This document shows, one piece after another, positions 1 to 6,692 of a stretch of DNA of 8,851 nt (the stretch's first letter is position 1; each line of letters begins with the position of its first letter). This DNA comes from an uncultured Collinsella sp. GTDB lineage: Bacteria > Actinomycetota > Coriobacteriia > Coriobacteriales > Coriobacteriaceae. The DNA lies in contig CAAENW010000126.1 of the NCBI GenBank assembly GCA_900757265.1, positions 1 to 8,851 on the forward strand, given 5' to 3'. Both the position numbers and the translations under genes were made by a program. The notes below the pieces were generated by a model, which was not told where the DNA came from, did not search any database, and saw only the letters and a program-made list of their open reading frames with translations.

Positions 1-4
1 CAAA

Positions 5-18
5 GCCGCGCGGGCGGC
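5..18 (-). terminator. Possible weak terminator after the ECF operon
   Basis: Read on the minus strand, 22 nt past the stop codon of the ATPase gene, GCCGC-CCGC-GCGGC can form a 5-bp GC hairpin with a 4-nt loop, followed by TTTG at the window edge. The stem is short and the T run has only three visible bases, so this may be chance. The downstream sequence lies outside the window. Confidence 0.25.
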
Positions 19-39
19 TACGCATCCTCTACGCCGCAA

Positions 40-810
40 CTATTCCGCAGCACCGCTCTCGGTTCCATACGACGGCGAAGGCGCCTCGACCACATGGTGA
101 TATCGATCGATATAGATGGCACGGGCCCCCAAGCGGCGCACCAAATCTTGATGGTGCGTACTCATCAAAACCGTCTTACCGGCAGCAACGTAGGCCAGCA
201 AAAAGTTGACTACGATGTCGCACGAGTCCTCATCGAGCCCGTTGGTGGGCTCATCGAGCACTAGGATATCGGGGTTCATCGACACGACCGCAGCCAGCGC
301 AACGCGCTTCTTTTGCCCGCCCGAAAGCTGATAGGGCGAGGCATCGACCAGATCGGCAACCTGGAACAGCTCCATGGCATCGCGGACGCGGCGCTCGAGC
401 TCGTCTGTCGGCAGCCCCATCTGCGCGGGGCCAAAAGCAACTTCCTCGCCCACCGTAGCGCAGAACAGCTGGGCGTCGGCATTCTGGAACACAAAGCCCA
501 CGCGCTGATGAAAACGCTGAGCGGCTGCGGAATCCTTGAGATATGCTGCATCGATCACGTGCCCGTCAAACAGGTACGCACCCGCGTCCGCTAGTTCAAG
601 ACCGTTGATAAGGCGCATAATCGTCGTCTTACCGCAGCCGTTGGGACCGAGTAGGGCAACGAGTTCACCACGATCGACCTGCAGCGACACACCATCGACA
701 ACCGTATGCCCCGCATAGGAGAACACCACGTCGCGAAACTCGATGAGCGGCACGCTCTTGGCGCCAGTAGCACCGCTCGCGCCCATCACGCCATTCGTAT
801 CGTTTGCCAA
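40..810 (-). CDS. cbiO: ECF-type nickel/cobalt transporter ATPase (CbiO/NikO family)
   Basis: This is the cytoplasmic ATP-hydrolysing A-component that powers metal uptake through the CbiM and CbiQ homologues encoded just upstream. All ABC ATPase motifs are present (numbering from the 810 start, 256 aa): Walker A GPNGCGKT at 55-62, Q-loop VFQN at 107-110, signature LSGGQ at 162-166, Walker B ILVLDEP at 182-188 with the catalytic Glu, and the H-loop STHH near 217-220. The fold begins around LIEFRDVVFSY, so the first 20 or so residues are a nonconserved tail and the start is uncertain. TTG at 808-810 is chosen because AGGGAAGGG lies 7 nt upstream. ATG at 834 and GTG at 870 are in frame but have poor ribosome binding sites; the GTG start would overlap cbiQ by 16 nt. 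It is the last gene of the operon. The family is secure; nickel rather than cobalt is inferred from the operator upstream of cbiM. Confidence 0.93.
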   Translation of the reverse strand: MANDTNGVMGASGATGAKSVPLIEFRDVVFSYAGHTVVDGVSLQVDRGELVALLGPNGCGKTTIMRLINGLELADAGAYLFDGHVIDAAYLKDSAAAQRFHQRVGFVFQNADAQLFCATVGEEVAFGPAQMGLPTDELERRVRDAMELFQVADLVDASPYQLSGGQKKRVALAAVVSMNPDILVLDEPTNGLDEDSCDIVVNFLLAYVAAGKTVLMSTHHQDLVRRLGARAIYIDRYHHVVEAPSPSYGTESGAAE

Positions 811-817
811 AACGTCG

Positions 818-825
818 CCCTTCCC
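818..825 (-). promoter_or_regulatory. Ribosome binding site supporting a TTG start of cbiO
   Basis: On the minus strand the GGGAAGGG core lies 7 nt before TTG (808-810). None of the other in-frame candidates (GTG 870, ATG 834, ATG 786) has a comparable purine-rich stretch at the right distance. This favours a 44-nt gap between cbiQ and cbiO rather than an overlap. Confidence 0.45.
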
Positions 826-854
826 TATCCACATCGACGGCTCGGCCGCCCGCG

Positions 855-1691
855 CTACAGCACCGCGCACAACACGGCGAGCAGCACCACGACGGCCGCA
901 TAGACCGCATCACGCCAGCCAAGCCCGGCGCGCGCGGGTGCCGGATACGCACCGGCAAAGCCGCGGCAAAGCATAGCCTCGTCCATCGCGCGGCTGCATT
1001 CCATCGCCTTGATAAACGTCATGCCCATGATACCCGCCAGCGAGTCGGTGCGCGAAAAACCCGCAGGCGCGGAACCGACGCTGCGCAGCATGACCGATTC
1101 GCACAGATCGTGCGCCGTGCGTCCCAGCACCTCGATATGCTTGAGCGCCATATCGAAAGTAAAGATGACCTCGTCGGGCAGGTGCAGCATCTTGAGCGCC
1201 GCCGACATGCGGCTCCAGGTGAGCGTCCACGAAACACCCAGCACCAGCGACACGTTAATGAACGTCTTGAGTGCGATCTTGAGCATGGCGCCCGTGGCAG
1301 AAGCACCCAGCAGCAGGGCAGGCAGCGCCAGAACCACGGCAAACCCCGCGGCAGCCAACGCCGGCACAAAGGTAGCGCGCAGCCCGCGTACGGGGCGCAC
1401 CGCGACCAGCACCAACGCGATCGCCGCCATCAACATCAGGTACAGCGGGCTTTGCGTCAGACACACGCACAGGACGCAAACGAACATCCCTAACAGGCGC
1501 ACCGGAGCCGAAACGCAAGAAAGGGCGCGGTCGACCATCGACCCGCCCTCGTTCGCGCCTCCACCCAGGCGAACCCGCTCAAGCAGGCTCGCCAGGTGCA
1601 GGACGTTCTTTTGCATCACACGATGGCGAGCGCCCGTGAGCTCGTATCGCTGCTCGACCGTAAGCCAGCTAGGCAGCTCGGCTATTGCCAT
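855..1691 (-). CDS. cbiQ: ECF transporter T-component, CbiQ/NikQ family membrane protein
   Basis: This is the integral membrane coupling protein that links ATP hydrolysis by CbiO to the CbiM-like substrate-binding subunit. The 278-aa product has several hydrophobic helices: about 65-100, 105-130, 135-155 and the very C-terminus. It also carries the two coupling-helix motifs of the family in a diverged form: MLRSVG around 201-206 and AMLCRGF at 239-245, where the classical motif is Ala-Arg-Gly. ATG at 1691 is preferred because AAGGAAAG lies 8 nt upstream; the in-frame GTG at 1697 sits too close to that site. The gene starts 23 nt inside the 3' end of cbiM, which suggests translational coupling. 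The long charged N-terminal stretch (about 60 residues) before the first helix is typical of CbiQ. Family confidence is high; the metal cannot be read from this protein. Confidence 0.9.
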   Translation of the reverse strand: MAIAELPSWLTVEQRYELTGARHRVMQKNVLHLASLLERVRLGGGANEGGSMVDRALSCVSAPVRLLGMFVCVLCVCLTQSPLYLMLMAAIALVLVAVRPVRGLRATFVPALAAAGFAVVLALPALLLGASATGAMLKIALKTFINVSLVLGVSWTLTWSRMSAALKMLHLPDEVIFTFDMALKHIEVLGRTAHDLCESVMLRSVGSAPAGFSRTDSLAGIMGMTFIKAMECSRAMDEAMLCRGFAGAYPAPARAGLGWRDAVYAAVVVLLAVLCAVL

Positions 1692-2751
1692 GAGCACCGC
1701 TTTCCTTGACCGTCAGCGAGACCAGACGGAATGCGATGGTGAGCACCGCCACGCCAATCACGCCCGAAAGAATATACATCGCGGCCTGGCCGGCAAAGCC
1801 AAGGCCCTGCTCCTCGGAATAGGCCTGCAGATAATCGCCCGTGGGCAGGGCATCGGCAAAGGTCGGAGTGTCGAGACCGACCGAAGCCTGCAGGCTGTCG
1901 TCGCCAGCCTCCTGAACGGCGGTCGCGGCGCCCTCGGCGTCCCACTCACCCCAGGCGTCGCCCGTGGCCAGCAGGCCCAGCGGCGTGGCTACGACAAGCA
2001 CGGCGACCAGAATGAGCGTGGGAATCAGGGAAGTCTTCTTGGCAATACCATCGGCGGCAAGCTGGCCATCGGCGGCCTCGGGGCCGACGATAACGCCCGG
2101 TGCCGTCTTCTTGATAAAGCCGTAGATCGCGGCCGTCGCCACGCCCTCGATCACGCCGGCAACCAGCATATGCGGGATCAACATGGCCGGAATAGCCACG
2201 GACAGCGGGAAGGGGCAGTACAGCGGGGCGCCCGAAGCGTTGGTGAAGAGCATCGGCTGAATACCGAACTCGATCGCCGCGCACAGGGCCGCCAGGCACA
2301 GACCGACCCAACCGCTCACGATGGCAGAAACCGAGGTGCCCCAGCTCTTGTCGCGCAGACGGCTGTTGAGCGCACGGAACACGATAGCAGCGACAAACGG
2401 CAGCACAAAGGCCATGTTAAAGCAGTTGGCGCCAAAGGACAGAACGCCGCCGTCGCCAAACAGCAGCGCCTGCAGCGCCAGCGCGACCGAAACCGCGATG
2501 GCAGCGGCCTCGGGACCCAGCAGCAGTGCGACGAGCGCGCCACCAACGGCGTGACCAGTGGTGCCACCGGGGAGCGGCACGTTGAACATCATGAGCAAGA
2601 AGGAGAATGCGGCGCAGATGCCCAGGAACGCCATATGCTCGCGATCGAACGTGGCGCGCACCTTTTTGATGCAGTGAACCCATACGGGCACCATCGCCAC
2701 CGCCATAACGGCATCGGTCTGCGGGGACAGGTAGTTATCTGGAATGTGCAT
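1669..2751 (-). CDS. cbiM: ECF nickel/cobalt substrate-binding membrane protein, CbiM fused to a CbiN/PDGLE-like domain
   Basis: This is the metal-capturing S-component of an ECF importer. The 360-aa protein starts MHIPDNYLSP. In this family the mature N-terminus and His2 coordinate the metal together with a downstream His in the GGTTGH motif, here His67, so the start at 2751 is fixed by function as well as by GGGAGG 5 nt upstream. Other family motifs are GDGGVLSFGANCFNMA (99-114) and PHMLVAGVIEG (193-203). Residues 1 to about 225 form the multi-helix CbiM domain. Residues about 241-345 add two membrane helices (242-262 and 322-345) around a roughly 60-residue acidic loop containing GEWDAEG, which resembles the CbiN or PDGLE accessory subunit. 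No separate cbiN is present in the operon. It is the first gene, behind its own promoter and a NikR-like operator. I infer nickel as the substrate; family annotation alone would say cobalt. Confidence 0.92.
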   Translation of the reverse strand: MHIPDNYLSPQTDAVMAVAMVPVWVHCIKKVRATFDREHMAFLGICAAFSFLLMMFNVPLPGGTTGHAVGGALVALLLGPEAAAIAVSVALALQALLFGDGGVLSFGANCFNMAFVLPFVAAIVFRALNSRLRDKSWGTSVSAIVSGWVGLCLAALCAAIEFGIQPMLFTNASGAPLYCPFPLSVAIPAMLIPHMLVAGVIEGVATAAIYGFIKKTAPGVIVGPEAADGQLAADGIAKKTSLIPTLILVAVLVVATPLGLLATGDAWGEWDAEGAATAVQEAGDDSLQASVGLDTPTFADALPTGDYLQAYSEEQGLGFAGQAAMYILSGVIGVAVLTIAFRLVSLTVKESGAHGNSRAA

Positions 2752-2808
2752 ATACGCCTCCCGGTTGCCGGCACATGGGATTGCAGCGCCGCTTGAACCA
2801 TTTCATCA

Positions 2809-2836
2809 GTGTTACGAGCTAGATGATTCGTAACAC
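2809..2836 (-). promoter_or_regulatory. NikR-like operator dyad upstream of the ECF operon
   Basis: A perfect inverted repeat, GTGTTACGA-N10-TCGTAACAC, has 9-bp arms at 2809-2817 and 2828-2836. Written as half-sites it is GTGTTAC-N14-GTAACAC, identical to the consensus I remember for NikR in Geobacter (spacing 13/14). It lies 58 nt before the cbiM start and begins just after the predicted transcription start, a position suited to repression. The dyad is seen directly; the regulator assignment is inference from recalled consensus, and no nikR gene is in the window. As RNA it could also form a 9-bp hairpin with a 10-nt loop, so a 5'-UTR role is the alternative. Confidence 0.75.
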
Positions 2837-2846
2837 GCCGCAGGCT

Positions 2847-2874
2847 ATGATAGCAAAACGGCGCGCCGCCACAA
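2847..2874 (-). promoter_or_regulatory. Predicted promoter of the nickel/cobalt transporter operon
   Basis: On the minus strand an extended -10, TG-C-TATCAT, lies at 2847-2855 (five of six matches to TATAAT). A weak -35, TTGTGG, lies 16 nt upstream at 2869-2874, inside the loop of the pheT terminator. Transcription would start near 2840, directly before the dyad operator at 2809-2836. The extended -10 may compensate for the poor -35. This is motif-based only. Confidence 0.5.
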
Positions 2875-2891
2875 AAGCAGCACGCCGTTTT
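2855..2891 (-). terminator. Intrinsic terminator of the pheS-pheT transcript
   Basis: On the minus strand a 15-bp stem (AAAACGGCGTGCTGC pairing with GCGGCGCGCCGTTTT, two G-U wobbles) encloses the 7-nt loop TTTTGTG. It ends in a T run and is preceded by an A run. It lies about 110 nt past the pheT stop codon. The plus-strand version has two A-C mismatches but also ends in TTTT, so weak bidirectional activity is possible. Its 3' arm overlaps the extended -10 of the next promoter. Confidence 0.85.
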
Positions 2892-3001
2892 GTAATGCGC
2901 GTGTCATATATGCAGGGTCAGCGATGCCTTATTCCGAACACCGCGGTCGCGCAGAGCTCCGCAGCAACCGCCATCAGGCCCTACGCCCCCCATCGCAAGC
3001 C

Positions 3002-5455
3002 CTAGCCGCGGACCTCGCCGTTTACGCCTTTGCATACCTTGGTGACAATCTTCTGGTGCGCTTTCTCGACCTCTTCGCTGGTAAGCGTGTGGTCGTCGGA
3101 GCGATACGTAAGTGCGAAGGCCATGGACTTCTTGCCCTTGCCGATGCGAACCGGATCGCGGTAGACATCGAACAGGCGCACGCCCTCGAGCAGCTTGCCG
3201 CCGGCACTCGTAATACGACGCTCAAGATCCTCGCAGGTCACAGTGTTGTCGACCACGATAGCAAGGTCGTGCTCAACGGCCGGGTACTGCGAGAACTCAC
3301 GGTAGTTCTCCTGATTGCGGGCGCCCTTGATCAGCTTGTCCAGATCGAGCTCAAAGGCAACGACAACCTCGTCAATGCCCATAGCATCGCGCGCCTCGGG
3401 GTGAATCTCGCCGACCCAGCCCAGCACGGTGCCGCCGGACAGAACCTCAGCCGCACGGCCCGGCTGCAAAAAGGCATAGCCCTCGCCCTCGACGGGACGG
3501 AAGCGGACCTTCTCGATGCGCAGCTGGGCGAGCAGCTCCTCGACAATGCCCTTGCCAAAGAAGAAACGTAGCTTGCGGTACTTCATGTTCCAAGACTGCT
3601 CGCTCCACTGACCCGAGAGCACACCCGCCACGGACTTGGTCTCCTTGGGCAGGCTGGCGTTCTCGCGACCGTGGAACAGGCTGCCGACCTCGTACAGATG
3701 CACGTTAGGCGTGCCGTGGGCCTCGTTGTAGGCCACAGACTGCAGCAGACCCGGCAGCAGCGAGCGGCGCATCTCGGTCTGCTCGGCCACCAGCGGGTTC
3801 ATGAGAACCACGGGGCAGCCGCGGCCCTCGGTGGACATACCGATCTTCTCCAGGTCGCCCGGGGCGGCAAAGCCAAAGGTCGTGGTCTCGTTGAGGCCAC
3901 AGGCGCGCAGGATCTCGCCGACCTTGCGGGTGAGCTTCTGCTCGCGGGTCAGGCCGCCGATGTGGTTCTTGGCAGCCGGGATGGTCGCCGTCACGCGGCC
4001 CATGCCCCACAGGCGCAGGACCTCCTCGATCAGGTCGATCTCACGCGGCAGGTCGGGACGGAAGCTCGGCGGCGTGACCATGAAGTCCTCGCCGTCGCGC
4101 TCGACGGTGCAGCCCAGACGGGTGAGCGAACGCTCGATAAAGTCGGTCTCGATGTCGGCACCGCAGATGGCATGCACGCGGGCCAGGCGCAGCCTAATGC
4201 TGTCGATGGTCTTGGGCGCGGGGAACACGTCCACATAGCCGGGGGCGACCTCGCCGCCGGCGATCTCCTCGATAAGCGCGCACGTCACATTGGCGACGTC
4301 CACGCAGCCGGTCTCGTCGACCTGGCGCTCAAAGCGGATGGAGGCGTCGGAGATCAGCGACAGGTCACGGCTGGTGTGCGAGGTGCGACCGGCATTGAAG
4401 CAGGCACTCTCGACCATCACGTCGACGGTGTCGTCCTCGATCTCGGAATCCATGCCGCCCATAACGCCGGCCAGCGCCACGGGGCGCTCGCCGTCGGTGA
4501 TAAGGCCCATGCCGGCGTCGAGCACGCGCTCCTCGCCGTCGAGCGTCGTGAACTTCTCATCCTGCTGGGCGGCGCGAACCACCACGCGGCGGTGACCATC
4601 GCGCTCGGCAAAGGTGTCCAGATCAAAGGCGTGCAGCGGCTGGCCGGTGAGCATCATCACATAGTTGGTGATGTCGACGATGTTGTTGTGCGGGCGCACG
4701 CCCAGGGCGTTGAGGCGCTTGACCATCCAGTCGGGCGAGGGGCCGACCTTCACGTTACGTACGATGCGGGCGACGTAGCGGTCGCACAGGCCCTCGTCAG
4801 CGATCTCGACGGAAAGCTCGTCGTCGGTCGCGCGGCCGGTTTCGGCCTTGATGGCGGGCAGCTCAACGTGGAAATCGCGGTCGAAGATGGCGCCGGTCTC
4901 GCGGGCCATGCCAATCATGGACAGGCAGTCGGGACGGTTGGGCGTAATCTCACAGTCGAGCACGGTGTCGCTCGAGCCCACGTACTCGGCAAACGGCATG
5001 CCGCAGGGCGTATCCTCGGGCAGGATCATAATGCCGGAGTGGTCGCCGCCCAGGCCGAGCTCGCGTGCGGAGCAGTTCATGCCCATGGACACGACACCGC
5101 GAAGCTTGCTCTTCTTGATCTTGACGTCGCCGGGCAGCACGGCGCCGATCATGGCCGTGACGATGTGGTCGCCGGCCTCAAAGTTCTGCGCGCCGCAGAC
5201 GATCTGCAGTGGAGCGGGATTGCCGTCGGCGTCGAGGTTCTTGTCACCCACGTCGACCGAGCACACATACATATGGTCGCTATCGGGGTGCGGGGTCTTG
5301 GTGAGCACCTTGGCGGTCACCACGTGGTCAAAGGACTCGCCCACGGTGTCGATCGCCTCGACCTCGGTGCCGGTACGGATATATTCGTCCGAAAGGGTCT
5401 TGGGATCCTCCGGAATATCGATCATGGTCTTGAGCCAGTCGTAAGAAACGCGCAT
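3002..5455 (-). CDS. pheT: Phenylalanine-tRNA ligase beta subunit
   Basis: This is the beta subunit of the cytosolic alpha2-beta2 phenylalanyl-tRNA synthetase. It binds tRNA-Phe and edits mischarged Tyr-tRNA-Phe. At 817 aa it is full length for the bacterial type. Domains in order: a short N-terminal part (MRVSYDWLK), the OB-fold tRNA-binding domain at about 40-155 (HPDSDHMYVCSVDVG, IVCGAQN, KLRGVVSMGMNCSARELG), the CEITPNRPDCLSMIGMARE segment, the B3/B4 editing domain with DLSLISDASIRFERQVD, the B5 domain (VTPPSFRPDLPREIDLIEEVLRLWG), the catalytic-like core, and a C-terminal ferredoxin-fold anticodon-binding domain of about 100 residues starting EFSQYPAVEHDLAIVVD. AAAGGAG lies 9 nt before the ATG. 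It follows pheS after an unusually long 160-nt gap and should be expressed from the same T-box-controlled transcript. No frameshift or missing domain is seen. Confidence 0.98.
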   Translation of the reverse strand: MRVSYDWLKTMIDIPEDPKTLSDEYIRTGTEVEAIDTVGESFDHVVTAKVLTKTPHPDSDHMYVCSVDVGDKNLDADGNPAPLQIVCGAQNFEAGDHIVTAMIGAVLPGDVKIKKSKLRGVVSMGMNCSARELGLGGDHSGIMILPEDTPCGMPFAEYVGSSDTVLDCEITPNRPDCLSMIGMARETGAIFDRDFHVELPAIKAETGRATDDELSVEIADEGLCDRYVARIVRNVKVGPSPDWMVKRLNALGVRPHNNIVDITNYVMMLTGQPLHAFDLDTFAERDGHRRVVVRAAQQDEKFTTLDGEERVLDAGMGLITDGERPVALAGVMGGMDSEIEDDTVDVMVESACFNAGRTSHTSRDLSLISDASIRFERQVDETGCVDVANVTCALIEEIAGGEVAPGYVDVFPAPKTIDSIRLRLARVHAICGADIETDFIERSLTRLGCTVERDGEDFMVTPPSFRPDLPREIDLIEEVLRLWGMGRVTATIPAAKNHIGGLTREQKLTRKVGEILRACGLNETTTFGFAAPGDLEKIGMSTEGRGCPVVLMNPLVAEQTEMRRSLLPGLLQSVAYNEAHGTPNVHLYEVGSLFHGRENASLPKETKSVAGVLSGQWSEQSWNMKYRKLRFFFGKGIVEELLAQLRIEKVRFRPVEGEGYAFLQPGRAAEVLSGGTVLGWVGEIHPEARDAMGIDEVVVAFELDLDKLIKGARNQENYREFSQYPAVEHDLAIVVDNTVTCEDLERRITSAGGKLLEGVRLFDVYRDPVRIGKGKKSMAFALTYRSDDHTLTSEEVEKAHQKIVTKVCKGVNGEVRG

Positions 5456-5508
5456 CTAACTGGTCTCCTTTCATAAATGCGGCTTTGAGCCAAAAACTGC
5501 AACGGAGA

Positions 5509-5609
5509 CGGGTTTTCCAAGTGCCGCAGATTGCCTTGAAAGAGGAGGGCCGCGTACTTAGGTACGCAACCGACGATTGAAAGGCAAGGTGCGGTGCTTG
5601 GGAAAGCCG
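5509..5609. repeat. Nested imperfect palindrome between pheS and pheT
   Basis: Outer arms at 5509-5537 and 5581-5609 are inverted repeats matching at 23 of 29 positions, several mismatches being G-U compatible on one strand. The same centre (about 5559) carries a perfect inner hairpin, GCGTAC-TTAG-GTACGC, at 5552-5567. The structure fills most of the gap between the pheS stop (5616) and the pheT start (5455). No T run follows it on the minus strand, so it does not look like a terminator. It resembles a dispersed intergenic hairpin repeat (REP- or MITE-like) or an RNA processing element. I cannot test copy number here. Confidence 0.75.
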
Positions 5610-5615
5610 CCGGGC

Positions 5616-6692
5616 CTAGAACTGATTTAAGAAGCGCATATCGCCCGTCATAAGCGTTCTGAGGTCGGGCAGGTCGTAGCGCAGTGCCGCGACGCGCTCG
5701 GCGCCAATACCAAAGGCGAAGCCGGTGTACTTCTCGGGATCGATGCCGCAGTTGATCAGGACGTTGGGGTCGACCATGCCGCAGCCCAGGATCTCGATCC
5801 AGCCGCTGTGCTTGCAGAAGTTGCAGCCCTTGCCTCCGCACACGTGGCAGCTCACGTCCACCTCGCAGCTGGGCTCGGTGAAGGGGAAGAAGTGCGGGCG
5901 GTAACGCGTCTTGCGATCCTCGCCAAACATGCACTTAACAAAGTAGTCGAGCGTGCCCTTGAGGTCGCCAAAGGTGATGCCCTCGTCGACGACCAGGCCC
6001 TCGATCTGGTTGAACTGCGGCAGGTGGCAGGCGTCGGCCGTGTCGGGACGGTAGACGGTGCCCGGGCAGATCATGTAGATGGGCGGCTTCTGCGACTCCA
6101 TAGTGTGGATCTGCACGCCCGAGGTCTGGGTGCGCAGCAGCACGTCGGACTCGCCGTGGGCGTGGGCCTCGGGGTGCGCGACGCTGCCGGGGTTATTGTC
6201 GACCACGTAGAAGGTATCGCGGGCCGAGCGGCTCGGGTGATCCATGGGGGCGTTGAGCGCGGTGAAGTTGTAGTAGGAGGTGTCGACCATGGGACCGGAC
6301 TCGACGGTGTAGCCGATGCCGCAGAAGATGTCCTCGGCCTCCTCGATGATCTGCTTGATCAGGTGCTGGTGGCCGATCTGCGGACGGATGCCCGGCAGCG
6401 TGATGTCGACGGCGTCGTGCTCGAGTGCGCGCTTGAGGGCGGCGGCCTTCATCTCGGTGTTGCGCTCGTCGAGCATGCCCTCGATCAGCTGGCGCATCTC
6501 GTTGGCGCGCTTGCCCATCACGGGACGATCCTCGGGGGCGAGCTTGCCCATCATGCGCATCAGGCCGGTGATGCGGCCCTTGCGGCCGAGCAGCTCAACG
6601 CGCGCAGCCTCGAGCTTGGCTGCGTCGTCGGCGCCTGCGACGAGCTCCTTGGCCTCTTCCTCGAGTTTGACCAGATCATCAATCAGACTCAT
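5616..6692 (-). CDS. pheS: Phenylalanine-tRNA ligase alpha subunit
   Basis: This is the catalytic alpha subunit of the class II phenylalanyl-tRNA synthetase, which activates phenylalanine with ATP and charges tRNA-Phe. The product is 358 aa. An N-terminal coiled coil (about 1-85, including LLGRKGRITGLMRMMGKL) precedes the catalytic domain. Motif 1 region: HPSRSARDTFYV (152-163). Substrate-binding segment: LLRTQTSGVQIHTM (185-198). Motif 2: RYRPHFFPFTEPSCEVDV (263-280). A Cys-rich CHVCGGKGCNFCK (282-294) precedes GWIEILGCGMVDPNVL. Motif 3: GFAFGIGAERVAALRYDLPDLR (324-345). The start at 6692 is set by AAGGGAAG just upstream and by the family N-terminus MSLIDDLVKLEEEA; the open frame continues upstream only through the T-box leader. 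About 17 extra residues, including HPEAHAHGESD, lie between DTFYV and LLRTQTS, a site that is short in E. coli and Bacillus PheS. Confidence 0.98.
   Translation of the reverse strand: MSLIDDLVKLEEEAKELVAGADDAAKLEAARVELLGRKGRITGLMRMMGKLAPEDRPVMGKRANEMRQLIEGMLDERNTEMKAAALKRALEHDAVDITLPGIRPQIGHQHLIKQIIEEAEDIFCGIGYTVESGPMVDTSYYNFTALNAPMDHPSRSARDTFYVVDNNPGSVAHPEAHAHGESDVLLRTQTSGVQIHTMESQKPPIYMICPGTVYRPDTADACHLPQFNQIEGLVVDEGITFGDLKGTLDYFVKCMFGEDRKTRYRPHFFPFTEPSCEVDVSCHVCGGKGCNFCKHSGWIEILGCGMVDPNVLINCGIDPEKYTGFAFGIGAERVAALRYDLPDLRTLMTGDMRFLNQF

Noticed and set aside
1009..2796. Long open frame antisense to cbiM and cbiQ
   Set aside because: Composition is Arg/Gln/His-rich and domain-free, and it lies opposite two well-supported membrane protein genes.
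2752..3001. Cobalamin riboswitch upstream of cbiM
   Set aside because: No B12-box-like conserved element (GCCACTG type) is seen on the minus strand; the region is explained by the pheT terminator, promoter, dyad operator and ribosome binding site.
2823..3005. Small plus-strand open frame between cbiM and pheT
   Set aside because: It runs through the terminator hairpin and operator, has no convincing ribosome binding site and no recognisable protein features.
3671..5476. Long open frame (601 codons) antisense to pheT
   Set aside because: It is a shadow of the high-GC pheT codon pattern; the translation is low-complexity (rich in Gly, Ala, His, Val, Asp) with no recognisable domain.
5509..5609. 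Intrinsic terminator or attenuator between pheS and pheT
   Set aside because: The hairpin is large but lacks a following T run on the minus strand, and a full terminator here would cut off the essential pheT.
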